The notes under the pieces were generated by a model. It saw only the letters and a list, made by a program, of their open reading frames with translations, was not told the DNA's origin and ran no database searches. From positions 18,823-82,822 of the forward strand of contig JASANG010002434.1 in NCBI GenBank assembly GCA_030248215.1: a DNA stretch of 64,000 nucleotides, given 5' to 3'. The DNA comes from Enoplolaimus lenunculus (Eukaryota > Nematoda > Enoplea > Enoplida > Thoracostomopsidae). A program made the position numbers and the translations under genes. Shown in pieces: positions 32,450 to 44,350 of this stretch; positions within the stretch are counted from its first letter, which is position 1; every line of letters starts with the position of its first letter.

Positions 32450-33660
32450 TTGGGCTCTAGTTAAGTTTTAGGCCAATGTATCCGGACGGATTTTCAAAAA
32501 CTTTTTCTGCTTGAAAGCCTTAATCTTGGCATGTTAAACTCATATCAGTGTTTCAACGATGTAAAACCATTAATTAGCTGCATGCTAATTTGAAGATATT
32601 TTAACTTAGCCTGACGCTTTTTTGCAACAAAGCATTAAATATTAGTTTTAGAAGCGGTGCGAATTCAATAATAAAAAGATTCACTTGGCCAGCAAATTTG
32701 GATGTTTATAAATTTTCAAAAACCAATTTTTCAAAAATTAGCTACTCCCGTATTATATAATAGTATATTATACCTTTTTTGCAGCAATTGGTGTCGTTAG
32801 TTCTTAAATATATTTTAAACTATATTCGGTTCATGTACACGTTCCACCAACACCTTTAAAATTATAACTTAGGTTAGGTAAAAGTTTGAGCTTATACTTG
32901 AGCTTAGGCAATCCTTTTCCGAAACCAAAACCTAAAGCCTAAACCTGAGCGTAAAAGTTAATGTAGGGAAATTAACAAGAACTCATTATGGATTATCGAT
33001 CTTAGCTTTTTATGTATAAATAGTTTTAAATCTCCCACATGAATGTTTATAATTTCTCATAGTGCAATCTTTATGAGAAGGGGTTAATATGATGCTTAAA
33101 TATTGCTAAAAAACCGCAGGTAGCTAGCTGGTATCTGCCATTAATAGCTATGTGTTTTAAAATTAGAAATCGCATCACAGACCAGCAGAAAGTACACGGC
33201 GATTATATATTTCACTGCGACTGATTTGTTGAATATCTGTATGCGATTTTTATCCTCACATCAGGACCAAGCGACAGGGCGGCCAAGGGTGTCAGGCTCC
33301 TAGAAAAATTTTGGGCTCCTAGAAATGTTTCAATTTCGCGTTTTGAATTTCTTGCATGCTGCTTGTAATATCATTTACGGCCGATCGTTAATTTTGGTGG
33401 TTGAGTTTAGTTTAAAAACATGCAGTATCACTGATTCCTTCTAGCTATGTCTGCATACGTAATAGTTTCACTAAAATCGGAAATTAAGTAACGATACGCA
33501 AGACAATACACTAAGCTTAAAAACGCAAAAGATGAGTGTTGTTATTGTGAATGCTTGTCTTTTTCGCTTTCGACAAATGGAAAATACATCTTTTGTTGAC
33601 AGAACAATGAAACAAATAATTATTGAATTTTCAAAGGTAGCGTTGAGAACGGTGTAAGCT
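32450..33660. other. Intergenic, repeat debris only
   Basis: Hexamer remnants at 32868-32960 (family A type) and a decayed family B piece at 33265-33365. No gene. Confidence 0.4.
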
Positions 33661-33665
33661 GCTGC

Positions 33666-33853
33666 TAGCAATGGCGGATCCAAACATTTCTGACCGAGGC
33701 CCGCGCGCCAGCGGTGCGGTGCGTAATTGTGAAAAAGGTTGTAAGCAGAGCATAATGGAAGCCAAGCACACTAGTAGTAAATTTTTATGCAAACTTTTGG
33801 TTTTAATCCATGTTGTCAGCAGGGCCTGGATGGGTCCCCGAGGATCCGCTAAT
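33666..33853. mobile_element. Family H MITE
   Basis: AGCAATGGCGGATCCAAAC left; CCGAGGATCCGCTAATGG right. The open frame that starts at 33671 lies wholly inside the element and is discounted. Confidence 0.6.
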
Positions 33854-34751
33854 GGGTGAAAATTGTATAATTCGGAATACCTAACTTATAATGTATAATT
33901 ATACTGAGCCATATGGCTTTTAATGCTGGTGTAGTTAGAGTGAAACTCAGAAGACTATTAGCCACACTTGAACAGATTAAAGTTGCTACTTTAAAAAGAG
34001 GTGTATTTATCTTTGCGTTGGCAGTTGAGTTCAGTCTAGAAAAATTGTATTTTTTTAAATTTTTGATCGGTTCTGAATTTTTTAGCCCCACAAGTATATA
34101 CCGGCGTAGGCTTATGCTTGAGTTTAAGCATAGGCTTAGTAAATCATTCTTAGTACGGGCCGAAGATTTGGCTGGCTGTAGAACAATACAGAACGGTTAA
34201 TGAATAGGTTTTGTGTGTTGAGAGTGCTGGCATAACGAACAGGTGCAAAGCGTACGGTTTTGCCTATACTTGTGGGCTGGCGGTATTAATTTTGTTTTAG
34301 TAGGTGATATTAGGAAGTGATAATCTAGCGTACCAACTGGTTTTAAAAAATGGCTTAGAATTTTTCTCACGCTTTTTATCAAAGTTCTCACTTTATTCGC
34401 TTGGGTTTGCTAGTAAGGTCAACATACTACGGGCAAGCCAAGCTTGTAGCAAATTATTCGGAGAGCAGGCATACAAGGATATACGATAATTTGCAAGCAA
34501 GTTTGACAAACGTTGTCGCTCCGAACACTTACAAAGATTTGTAATAAATTTGTATGAACCGTATAATATTGAAAACTTGTAATTTAGACAAACTTTTATA
34601 TGCTTTTACTAAAATTGTTTTAAATGGGAACGTACACCAATGCCTTTCTATGTTTGTGCTAGTAGCTATGTAGCCAACACCATCCGAAATAGTCATAAAA
34701 TTACAGACTCGTACGCAAAACGTTTTCATTTTTTAATCCACACTGTGAAAA

Positions 34752-35146
34752 ATATTCTCAAAAACTTTTTACCATATTGTCAAAAACTTGTTACCATATT
34801 CTCAAAAACTTGTTACCATATTCTCAAAAACTTGTTACCATATTCTCAAAAACTTGTTACCATATTCTCAAAAACTTGTTACCATATTCTCAAAAACTTG
34901 TTACCATATTCTCAAAAACTTGTTACCATATTCTCAAAAACTTGTTACCATATTCTCAAAAACTTGTTACCATATTCTCAAAAACTTGTTACCATATCTC
35001 TAAAAACATCTTACCATATTCACAAAAACTTGTTACCATATTCTCAAAAACTTGTTACCATATTCTCAAAAACTTGTTACCATATTCTCAAAAACTTGTT
35101 ACCATATTCTCAAAAACTTGTTACCATATTCTCAAAAACTTGTTAC
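34752..35146. repeat. 21-bp minisatellite, ~18 homogeneous units
   Basis: Unit AAAACTTGTTACCATATTCTC, nearly identical throughout except one variant unit near 34995-35020. All three + frames stay open because 21 is a multiple of 3. High homogeneity suggests recent expansion. Confidence 0.95.
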
Positions 35147-35542
35147 CGTTAAAAATGACAAGGCACGAGCATAGAAGTATCCCGGAACCGACAACAAACG
35201 TTCAGTGTGGTGTTATATGACCAAACGTAATGATTGCTAGTTTCACTAGGGATTTTTTTTCACGCCGTTCTCACGGTCTGTCTGGTCGCTTTATGCTCTC
35301 GCTTCACTGATATTTATCGTCTAAACCGTTAAATGCGTTTGAAATGCTACGATGGGTTAAAATAATGAAATCCACTATATATTATTTTTGGTGTTTTATA
35401 GAGGTTTTTTCATTAATACTCGAGAGTCAATATTCCATGTATGTACGGGTATTAGTCGCTGCCGGTAGCGTTGCTTCAGAGATGTGTATTAGGGCATGAA
35501 ATATTTACTTCCAGAAAATTTCTGATGGGTTGACAAAAATAA

Positions 35543-35756
35543 GCACTTTTTAGAGACTCAAATTGACTCTCTCTGAAATAGGCTTTTTTGGACTACGCAA
35601 ACTGAGATAAATTCAACTCCACCAGAGTGATATTCGACTAACCGAGTCGCTCAGCGAGCCGAATTTGACTCTGGCGGAGTCGAATTTTACTCAGTTTGTG
35701 CAGTCCCGAAAAGCCTATTTCGGAGAGTCAATTTGACTCACCATTTTTGCAGTGTA
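35543..35756. mobile_element. Family D palindromic MITE
   Basis: GAGACTCAAATTGACTCTC left, GAGTCAATTTGACTCACCAT right, ending TTTTTGCAGTGTAA. The left tip is more eroded than in the 5960 copy; one TGACTCA heptamer is kept. Confidence 0.8.
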
Positions 35757-36514
35757 ATTATTAAGCCGAAAAAATTCTTGTACACTACCCTCAGACCGTA
35801 AACTCTTTGTAATTGGAGAGTTATACTTATTGAGTAGCAAAATTTTGCTGGAAACGCTAAGCAATAAGTAACGACGCATACTTAATTCCTCTCCATTTAC
35901 ACTGTATTTATCGATAGCAAAATTACCTGTCGTAGCAATTTACGCTACGACCCTTTGTTGAAGATAAGTTCAGAATTTATAAGCAGTGTATTACTGTAAC
36001 CGGTCGGAACTAAAATGTAGTAGCCGTTACTCATTCGCGATTATCATGAATTGCATGCTAACTTACAAGTTTACTTTAAATCTAAGTCGATGCCGTAGTT
36101 ACTATAATTCACTAATTTGACCTGTTTCTATATTAGCTTTATATTTCCTACTCTTCGTTCTTGTTTGATCAAATTGTTAGCCGTTGTTAAATATAGCGTT
36201 GTGCCCGTTAGCCTAAGCCTAAGCCTAAACCAAGTCTAAGTCAAAGTGTAAGCCTGAACGTAAAACCTAATTTTAATCCTACTTTAAAATCTATATAAGT
36301 CTCTCTGTGTCAAAGTCCTCAGTCTTCATGTTTCCCAGTTGGTAGGCCGCAACATAGCCCAAATTATTTAGCCCTAAAATTCACCGACAGTTATAAGTTG
36401 TTTCGATGGAAATACCTCATCGACTGGTTTATTTGAGCACGCTATCTTAAGCTAAACGATGAACTGAACAATAATTGCGCAAAATCGGAAATTAACTCTA
36501 AAAATCAGTGTCCT

Positions 36515-36682
36515 CAGGCCCGTAGCCAACTCACCATGCTATGGGGTTCTAAAAATTATTCACGAGGGACATTTATAGGTTTTAAATGACTTACAAGCAA
36601 GGTTGAAAATTTTATTATAGGGGGCACAATTTTTCCAGGGGGGGCTAAGCCCCACCTGGGCCCCCTTGGATACGGGCCCGAG
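36515..36682. mobile_element. Family B MITE copy
   Basis: GGCCCGTAGCCAACTCACCA left, CTTGGATACGGGCC right, ACTTACAAGCAAGGTTGAAA inside. Confidence 0.8.
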
Positions 36683-36689
36683 TGTCCTA

Positions 36690-37580
36690 TATTTTGCCAC
36701 TCGTTAGTAGATAATTTGAAAAAAGTAAGTTGTTTACCATCTTTAGTCTGAGACATTGAAAATTTTTTGCAAAGCTTGCGTGATATAAATTATCTTTATG
36801 ATATACCTTGACAGCTGTAGTCAAGTTAACCGCAATTATAAAAGTTTATAAAAGATGCATAGCTGTTTCACACGCTTATAACGGTCGATTTTAACCGATT
36901 TTGCAGGTTTTGCTTATTATGCAAGAACACACAGGTGAATTTAGTGTTTGCTAAGTTATAAATAGCTCAGGTTCATACTTTGAATCATTTATAGGTGACT
37001 ATTCACTTATAATATGATTTTGCAGCTGTAAACTGTACGATTTTTGAAGACGAGAAATCAAAATTGGTGTGAAATGGTGTACACAGTTGAGAACGCAGTT
37101 TCATGATTTGCAAGACAATTGAAAATAATTTTTTTCAAAATTTAGTTGCATAGCGATGCATTTATTGCGTTAGAACGAACGAATATAGGATATCTTAGAC
37201 AATCTCAACCCCCAAAAAACTTCTCTCGTGGACAATCTCCCATCCAACACTTACTGGGGAGAGGGGAGAAATTGTGCATGAGATCCCAAATATATAATGC
37301 TGTTAACATAATGCCCACAATAATTTGGATAACAAGAGGTTTACGTGAATGGCGTTAAAATCTGTCACACATCGTGCGCTTCGGCCTTTTTATGCATTTT
37401 AAAGATTTAGAGCGATGATTTGAACAGAAATATTAAATGGAATGTTATTATTGGCGGTTAATATTTAAAATCATAACTACCGGGGTGAGTGGTCAAGCAT
37501 TCCTTCTTTCTTTCGTCATTTTTGTCCAAACCTTTTTGAAAATATTTTGTTGAAGAATGTTGAAACTTCTTTGAAATTTT
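36690..37580. other. Intergenic, no gene recognised
   Basis: AT-rich. A GTGAGT donor-like site at 37484 lacks a convincing exon in front of it. Confidence 0.4.
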
Positions 37581-37582
37581 GG

Positions 37583-37743
37583 CCCATGTAAAGCTCAGGG
37601 TGGTGCGTTTTTGTGGGACTGCAAATGTGTCAGCTTAAGTTTTAGACTAATTTTTATTATTATTGTTAGGTGAATGCTCATACTTACGCTTAGGCTTAAT
37701 CTTAAGAATATGATGGTACTGCTGTTACGCCCTATGTTCTATG
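37583..37743 (+). mobile_element. Family A MITE copy
   Basis: GCCCATGTAAAGCTCAGGGT start, TTTGTGGGACTGCAAATGTG, TTACGCTTAGGCTTAATC, and GTTACGCCCTATGTTCTATG at the end. Confidence 0.75.
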
Positions 37744-38058
37744 AAGTTTTCGCAGAATGTAACGCCGCCTTCCAAAATCGTTGCTTCACCACATGGATGA
37801 TTGATACGCGTTGAATAGCAAATTTTAATTCAACGTAGCATCAACCTATGATAAAAATGTGAATTACTAAGCTGTCATAGTTATATATATAACTCAAGCT
37901 TTATTAAACGATATTTTGCAGTTTGTACATTTGTGACATTAATCATCGCATGGAAAGCTAAAAAAATGTGCGTCCAGTGAGGTGAATAAAACGCGAAAAA
38001 CGCTAATTTTCAAAAGTGTTTTAGTGTAATTGACTTTATTGACTGTGTTCAATAATGA

Positions 38059-38493
38059 ATGGGTCCCGACAGTTTGTATCTAAACTGTAAGCTTTTGGAG
38101 TCGGCGTCGCTGAAATCGGGTATGTTCGCGATACTAGTCCATTTACCGTCCGTTGCTGATAGGTTTTCAAATGATTACGAATTTATTGCGTCAATTATTT
38201 CTCAGTAAGGTGCCATTACGGCTGATGCTGTTTTGTCTCAGGGTTTATAACCCGTTACAGCGTTTCGTTGAGAAATTTATAGATTAGACGAGGCACGTGG
38301 TGAAAAAAAACCAACTAAAATATTTGGGCGTAAAGGCAAAATTTTCAAGCGAGTGCAGTGTCGTGACCTAACAGGTCTAAGTTTGGACCGGGGTTGCGTG
38401 GCCTTCGTGTGCCGCTGTCGGCGTGATCTTGACTTATTACCTGTAATCTACATTTTAGAATTGTGTTCAACCACCTATGGTTTACAAAATTGA
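38059..38493 (+). CDS. Candidate two-exon gene, 118 aa, unknown product
   Basis: Exon 38059-38204 starts with ATG and ends TTCTCA|GTAAGG (phase 2). Exon 38283-38493 starts after AATTTATAG and runs to TGA. The 78-bp intron restores the frame. Peptide: MGPDSLYLNCKLLESASLKS, then LPSVADRFSNDYEFIASIIS in exon 1; EARGEKKPTKIFGRKGKIFK and CRDLTGLSLDRGCVAFVCRC in exon 2. Composition and NCG codons are coding-like, and exon 2 has a basic stretch followed by cysteines. No family recognised. Within exon 1 another GTATGT donor (38119) and in the intron another acceptor (TTTTGTCTCAG at 38241) allow other models. Confidence 0.35.
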
Positions 38494-38499
38494 ACTATT

Positions 38500-41400
38500 G
38501 CGTACAGCAAGATAATTGAAAATGATATATTTTTAGGTGGATAATTAATAAGAAACATACAGTGAACTTAACGCAGTATATGCTATTCCGCCAATCTTGG
38601 TATGCCTAACAGTAAGGGTAACTGCGTTAGTAGGCATGTGGAAGCAAGTTCAAACGCACTCCTGTGCTACTTAAACTTTTTTTAAAAGAAAAAATGTTGG
38701 CTTAAATGATGTCATATTGTTGTGTCGCCTAAGTTTATTAGTGGTTTGGAGGCGAATCAGTATTTCATAGAATTTCCATTTGAATTCACTGCGTTGATCA
38801 AACTTTGTCATAATTTATGCATTTTCAATAAACTCAAATAATAAGTGGTGCTCAATACTTATAATTTAACAAAATTTTGAAAACTAACTCAGTAGTTCAA
38901 TACATTAAGAGTAATTAAATTGTCTGATGTTAGGAAATAAGTAAATGTCGGAAGCATGTTCAGGTTCAATGTACCTTAAACTTTTTATCAACATTTAAAC
39001 ACTGGGTTATTCTTAAATTGAATCTTTAGATTTATTTGTTTATCTTAAGCTTAGACTCGAGGTTTGTAATGCTGATGGGTATTAACTACGAGTTCGTTCG
39101 GTTACTCTAAAAAGTCACGCCCCTAAATTTGAGTTTTTTGGGTAATTAAGGCCCACGCTCAAATTTAAATTTTTAAGCCCATATATAAGTTGTTGTTGAG
39201 ATCCTCAGGTCAAACACGGTGCTGCCAATTTTTTTAAAACTTTCAAATTTTATATATTGGTCTATTTTACCCACGGCCCTGAGTAAAACGGTGTTAAATT
39301 TTCTGTGATCAGACAACAAGGTTACAAATTATGGGTGAAAAAGGTACTCGACTCCCTGCCAAGGATTTGAGATGGTGCTAAACGAATCGTTTGATTATAA
39401 CTCGTGAAGTAGCGTTTTAATTTTAAAAATAAGTAATATATACTTGTGCAAAAAATTAATGTATTTGCGTCTAAACTGCGTATCTGTAGTTTCGGCCCTC
39501 TAACTTGTGCTGTTTGGTTTGGTTGTACAACAGTGTAGTAGTTAAAGTCTGGGTACGTATTCGATCCGGTATAATCTACGGATACTTTAGAGTAAATTTC
39601 GTCATAACTCAAGAGTTGTTTATTATTCCAAATATATATCGTCGAAAACAATAACAGCTTTAATCTAAAAAGCTAAAAACATTGCATTTTTAATATTTGA
39701 AGAGACAACGCAAAATTATACACATTTCTCATCTTGTAGCCCGGCTGTTTTGGAGTTGTTGACCGCTAGCCTGATCTTAAAATATTAACTGTGATTGACA
39801 GTCTAAAAGACATGTCATGCTAAAACAGCTTTTGTAGGCCATATTTTCTTGCTAAATAATAAACAAGGATGTAAAAAGAACTATATCACTATATAGCTTC
39901 TTTGTTTTGATTTCCTTGATGTTATGTTGAGCAGCTGCAAATTCTATTTTTTGTACTATAATCCGGATTGGTGAAGGTAAAGGGCAAGGTTACTAATTGA
40001 ACGCCGCTACACAGGATTCAGTTGGCCTCAAAACATTTTTCTGGCCCCATGTGATACTTCCGGCTCCGACAAGTTTCGGTGACCTCCGGCTCAGGCTCCG
40101 GTATTTTTCACCTTCGGTTGCACCATGAAGCGAATGGATACTCATTGAAAAATCAATGTGTAAGTTAAGTATTCGTAACAGTCATAAAATGTAGCAAGCA
40201 CAGCGTCCACAATGAGAATAGGTGGAAATGTTGCCATTGTTAGTTATCTTTAACATCACTGAATAATCCAACAACGCCATAATTTTACTGAGAATAGCAA
40301 GTAACTTTTCTTGCAAGATACATTTGGTATTTAAACTGGCCATTGTATAAAACTGATTAATATTTGTACAGAATTCTTCGAGTCGCTCCGTCCTTTTTGC
40401 ACAGCGGGTTACTCATGCTACGCAAGAACATAATTCTTATTCTAATTCGGCAAAGCGTCAATTTTTCTCAGCTGATAAACACCTTGCTGTTTGATTCATT
40501 TCAATGAATGTCTGGACAAACATTGTATCTTTATAAGGTCCAAAGCTGCACAAATGACGTCCACGGGTATACTAAAATCATAGGAGTTAGTTCCATCGAA
40601 CACTGTTGCAAATGTTTTGTGACTAATAATTCTCACCTAAATCGGCATTCCGGTTTTTCCTACTTACACTCCTGATTAATGTTCAGCAATCTAAGTCCCG
40701 GCCAAAAAACTTGACGTGGGACGGAAACGGAGCCGGACAATCTATTATCTGACCGGAGCCGGATAATGAATAAAAATCTATTAATACTAGATTGCATTCA
40801 AATATCAGTTCGCACCTTGCTTGTCCATTTTTAGCAAATACGAAAATAATAACCTTAATCCTGAGCCCACTCTGTTTATAGGCCTAAACTTCAACGCGAA
40901 AATAAGTCAAAACTAAATCTAAGTGAAAACAATAGCCTTCATCCTAAGGTACACCTCTGTTTTATAGTACCTTGGACAAACTGGATGCCGGACCGTAAAT
41001 GTGAGATAGGCCAAACAAATGTTGCACTGAACGCAACCTTTACATAAACATAGAATAATGGAATAGGGTCAGTGTTAAAGTGTTAAGCTTTGTCCCGGAA
41101 ACACTTTGAGTAACATAGGCCACGGAAGGAAGAATTTTGCGTTACGTTCTGATATTTGAATGTCGATTTAGTATTTGATCGGGATAGGTACATAGACTTG
41201 CATGCAAATACACGAATATATTTAAATTTATGCTTTATTTTAGTTTTTGAGTTTTGAATTTTAGTTATTTGTGGAAATAAATAATTGAAAATGTTTTTGC
41301 TCGCAGTATTTTTTGAGTGATAGGCAATTATTTTACGGAAAAATCATAATTTGTGCGCTCAAACATTAATCAAACAGTAATATGGTTTACTAGATCAGAA

Positions 41401-41500
41401 TACAAACTATAAAGGAATATGACACAAAATTAAACAATGAAATGCCTATCCGGCTCCGGCCGGATAATAAATTATTCGGCACCGGCTCAGGTTCTGTCAG
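38500..41500. other. Long non-genic stretch with hAT-like element ends
   Basis: No gene recognised. Several CCGGCTCCGG/CCGGAGCCGG-rich blocks (40035-40130, 40725-40765, 41450-41520), some ending in GGTTGCACC or GTTGTGCCCTGG, look like ends of non-autonomous hAT-type elements that share sequence with blocks at 27490-27540 and 41995-42045. Confidence 0.45.
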
Positions 41501-41516
41501 TTTTTGGTATCCAGTT

Positions 41517-41937
41517 GTGCCCTGGTTTATATCTATCTGAGATTTTTATGCTTCTCTCTAATGCCACATTTGTTGCAGATAAATGCAGCGTTCAGTTTCA
41601 AACCTAACTTCTTTATTAATTTCATTTTTCATATGCAAATCCTGTTTACAGATTTTTGCCGGACTCAATCGAGCAAGTTTGTGCATAGCTTAGCTTGCAT
41701 ATCCAGCTTTTTAGGTATAGGTATGTAAGCTCTGTAGTGTGTGCAGTATGCTTATCATCATGGGTTACTAAATGTTGATATTTAATAAAATGGTCATTTG
41801 ATCCTTCTAATGTCATTTTAAATCATCCATCAATGTTTTTGCGCTTGCGGACGTATAGTACATCCTTTAAATTTTTTCCGTTTTTCCGTTAAAGATTTTC
41901 CAGTCCTTTCAATTTTTCCGGAAAAAACCAACCCTGA
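41517..41937. repeat. Repeat segment paralogous to 56905-57797 (empty site)
   Basis: Shares CCACATTTGTTGCAGATAAATGCAGCG, written here as CCACATTTGTTGCAG plus ATGCAGCG, and TTTTTGCCGGACTC, with the segment at 56905-57797, and ends in ATTTTTCCGGAAAAAA like it. At 41790-41797 the sequence GTCATTTG stands where the other copy carries a 420-bp insert. Confidence 0.7.
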
Positions 41938-43017
41938 ATAATGTTATAAATTTTTTGAAGTTTTTTAAAAATAATATCGGGCAAGTTAAAGTACCGGAGC
42001 TGGAGCCGGATGTTGATTTTTTACCGGAGCCGGATACCGGGTCGCACACTAGAAACAGCAGATAGCAACAACTAAACTATTTTCTGAAGCATTCTCTGAC
42101 ACCACTGTTGAAGTCGTAGCTATGATTGGTTTCAACAAAAAAATAAGTTAGCAAGAAATATATACGGGTTAACGAAAAAATTATGTAGTAGTTTTGAGAG
42201 CACATATACTTAAATGTGTGTAACATTTGAAAACCCCGAAATGCCTCAAGCGCCAACACACACTCCCCTTACACAATAATATTTGTTCTCAGTCCTACCA
42301 AGGGTATTTGATTCTTCGTAGATTTGGAACACAAGCGTGGGATGCCAGCGCCAAGGTTTGATTTCTGTACCTAGTTTCAAAACACAAGTTGTTGCCTAAT
42401 AAGAAAGGCGTCAAGTTTAAACAGGGTAGAATTTGCATACAAAGCGCGTCTGTGCAATTATGTAGATAAAACCTTAGAAATAGCTTGAAATTAAAACTAC
42501 CTGAGTAATTTAACTGTTGTAAATTGACACGTAGATAGCAGTTTAACGGCCTCAAGTTCTAAGCCCAATAATACTAAATTTAGACAGAGAAAACGCTAGA
42601 ACGATTGATAATAGATCTTTCAGCACGTTAATAACAAAAGCGAAAACCTTTTCGCTGGCAAATAGTATCAGTTTGCGTGAATATATTTTTGACGAAAAAC
42701 TTATTTCAACAAGTCGCATAACGAGAAAATCTTACAGTAGTTGGCGAAATATAGGCTTATCTGTTCTAAGTATTGAATTGATGACTGCAAAAATCGTGTT
42801 TTGCTATCTAAACGAGCTAGAATGTTTTCGATGAACTAGCTTTTACGATAGTGTTACCTGATCAATCTCAAAATGAGGCTTATCTCGGAGACACGATTAA
42901 ACCAATTCAAAAAAATTAAGGGCGAAATGTATTACGCAGCCATTGTGATTCAAGGTCACAAAACTACGGGCAGGTAAGGAGGAACGCTGCCCAGTACTAC
43001 CATCGCCACTTCGGCCC

Positions 43018-43216
43018 ATGTCAGATCAGGGGCGGAGAGTTTTTCTGTGGGACTAGAATAGAGTAACCTTAAACTTTAGACTAATTTTTTGCTTGGCTTT
43101 AGGCTCAGGCTTAGGCTTAGGAATATGCTCATTCTTACGCTTAGGTTTAGGCTTAGGCTTAGCCTTAGGATAACGAATATGTATATAATACTGTTCCGCC
43201 CCTGTTCTTTACATTG
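43018..43216 (+). mobile_element. Family A MITE with long hexamer run
   Basis: GTCAGATCAGGGGCGGAGAG, CTGTGGGACTAGAATAGAGT, then about 12 GCTTAGG-type hexamers, ATACTGTTCCGCCC and TTTACATTGGCC. Confidence 0.8.
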
Positions 43217-44166
43217 GCCGCCACGTCTATAAAAAATTTGTATTTTGCTCAAATATAAATCACGCGTTACCTATACACTGACAAATTCTGTTTGCGTTTC
43301 TGAACTGATTAATAACAAGAGTCATTAGTACTATCTCACGATATCTGTAGTTTGTTCGGCTCTTGAGCACTGTCCCTGTCCACACATAAAAAGGTTAATG
43401 CTTATGCTTGTTAAAGTTTACGCCAAGGCTGACGTAAGCATGTTTTAAGACGAAGTGTTCAACGTGTAGAGTGTGTACAAGAGCCATTCTATGTTCTGTT
43501 TCTTCCGCTAACTGGGTTAACAAACCACCGTTAACTATAAGCTTGGTGAACGTTTCCTAAAATGAAATTAAATGTATCTGGTTTGAATGGTATGCAAAAA
43601 TTAAGCAATCGAAGTGCTGGGACAAATTAAGATATAAGGACGTGTGAAGCCGAAAGTTCTTACACCTAAGCTTGAGACTTGAATCCGCCCCTCAGCTATA
43701 CTTGAAATCGCAACTGTCTAGTAATAATTCTATAGCTTTAGGTTGTAAACGTCAGATTATGGACCTCGCTATAATTTTGGGTTAAAATGTTAAATCAATA
43801 ACTGCAGCTGCAAATTTTAGTAACATTTACTCTATATACACCTAATCTATAGCTTTAGGTTGTTTGACCTCCGGCAGAGATCGACCCAGCTCCGAGCGCA
43901 CAAATAATGTATTTTTCTTTTTCGATTACACCCGGCTACACAGCAAACAGTTGGGTGCAGATGTATATATAAACCTGCCGGAGACCAAGCATCCGAGTCT
44001 TAATATAATGGTTTTAGATGACGTTTATTTTGCTGTACATATACTATTGTTAATCACGGGTTTTAGTTAAAACGGGCTATAATATTTTTGTTATTGTTGT
44101 TTGCAAAAATTGCTGAAACTTTTTGTAGTTTGTAATTTTATTCGTTCATTTGTTTTCATCAAAGTA

Positions 44167-44350
44167 ATGAACGATCGTAGTGTGAACAGCTATGAGCGGA
44201 TCGATATTATCGGCGAGTCGACTGAGAAACCAAAATTGCACTGCTGCAAAAAAGAATATCGAAACGCGAGAAGCGGGGACAGAACAGACGAAGTATGTTG
44301 TATTAATGGAAGCAATCATGAAATGACGACATTTGCTGATTATTGCGGAG
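44167..44350 (+). CDS. Exon 1 of the membrane-protein gene
   Basis: First in-frame ATG at 44167; donor GCGGAG|GTGAGA, phase 1. 61 full codons: MNDRSVNSYERIDIIGESTE, then two Cys pairs (HCCKK, EVCC) and DYCG. The spliced codon is G|AA (Glu62). Confidence 0.68.

Noticed and set aside
33671-33859. 62-codon open frame
   Set aside because: Contained in a family H MITE.
34752-35146. CRISPR array
   Set aside because: Units are directly adjacent with no unique spacers, and the DNA is eukaryotic.
34640-35220. Open frames of TIFSKTCYHILKN-type repeats
   Set aside because: By-product of the 21-bp minisatellite; three overlapping frames are equally open.
42905-42969. Possible exon ending GGGCAG|GTAAGG
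   Set aside because: The donor is perfect and the 16-codon peptide reads well, but there is no defined acceptor or partner exon nearby; too short to call.
43018-43216. TTAGGC runs as interstitial telomere or chromosome end
   Set aside because: Every run sits between the conserved ends of family A elements and is degenerate, so it is element sequence and not a telomere relic in place.
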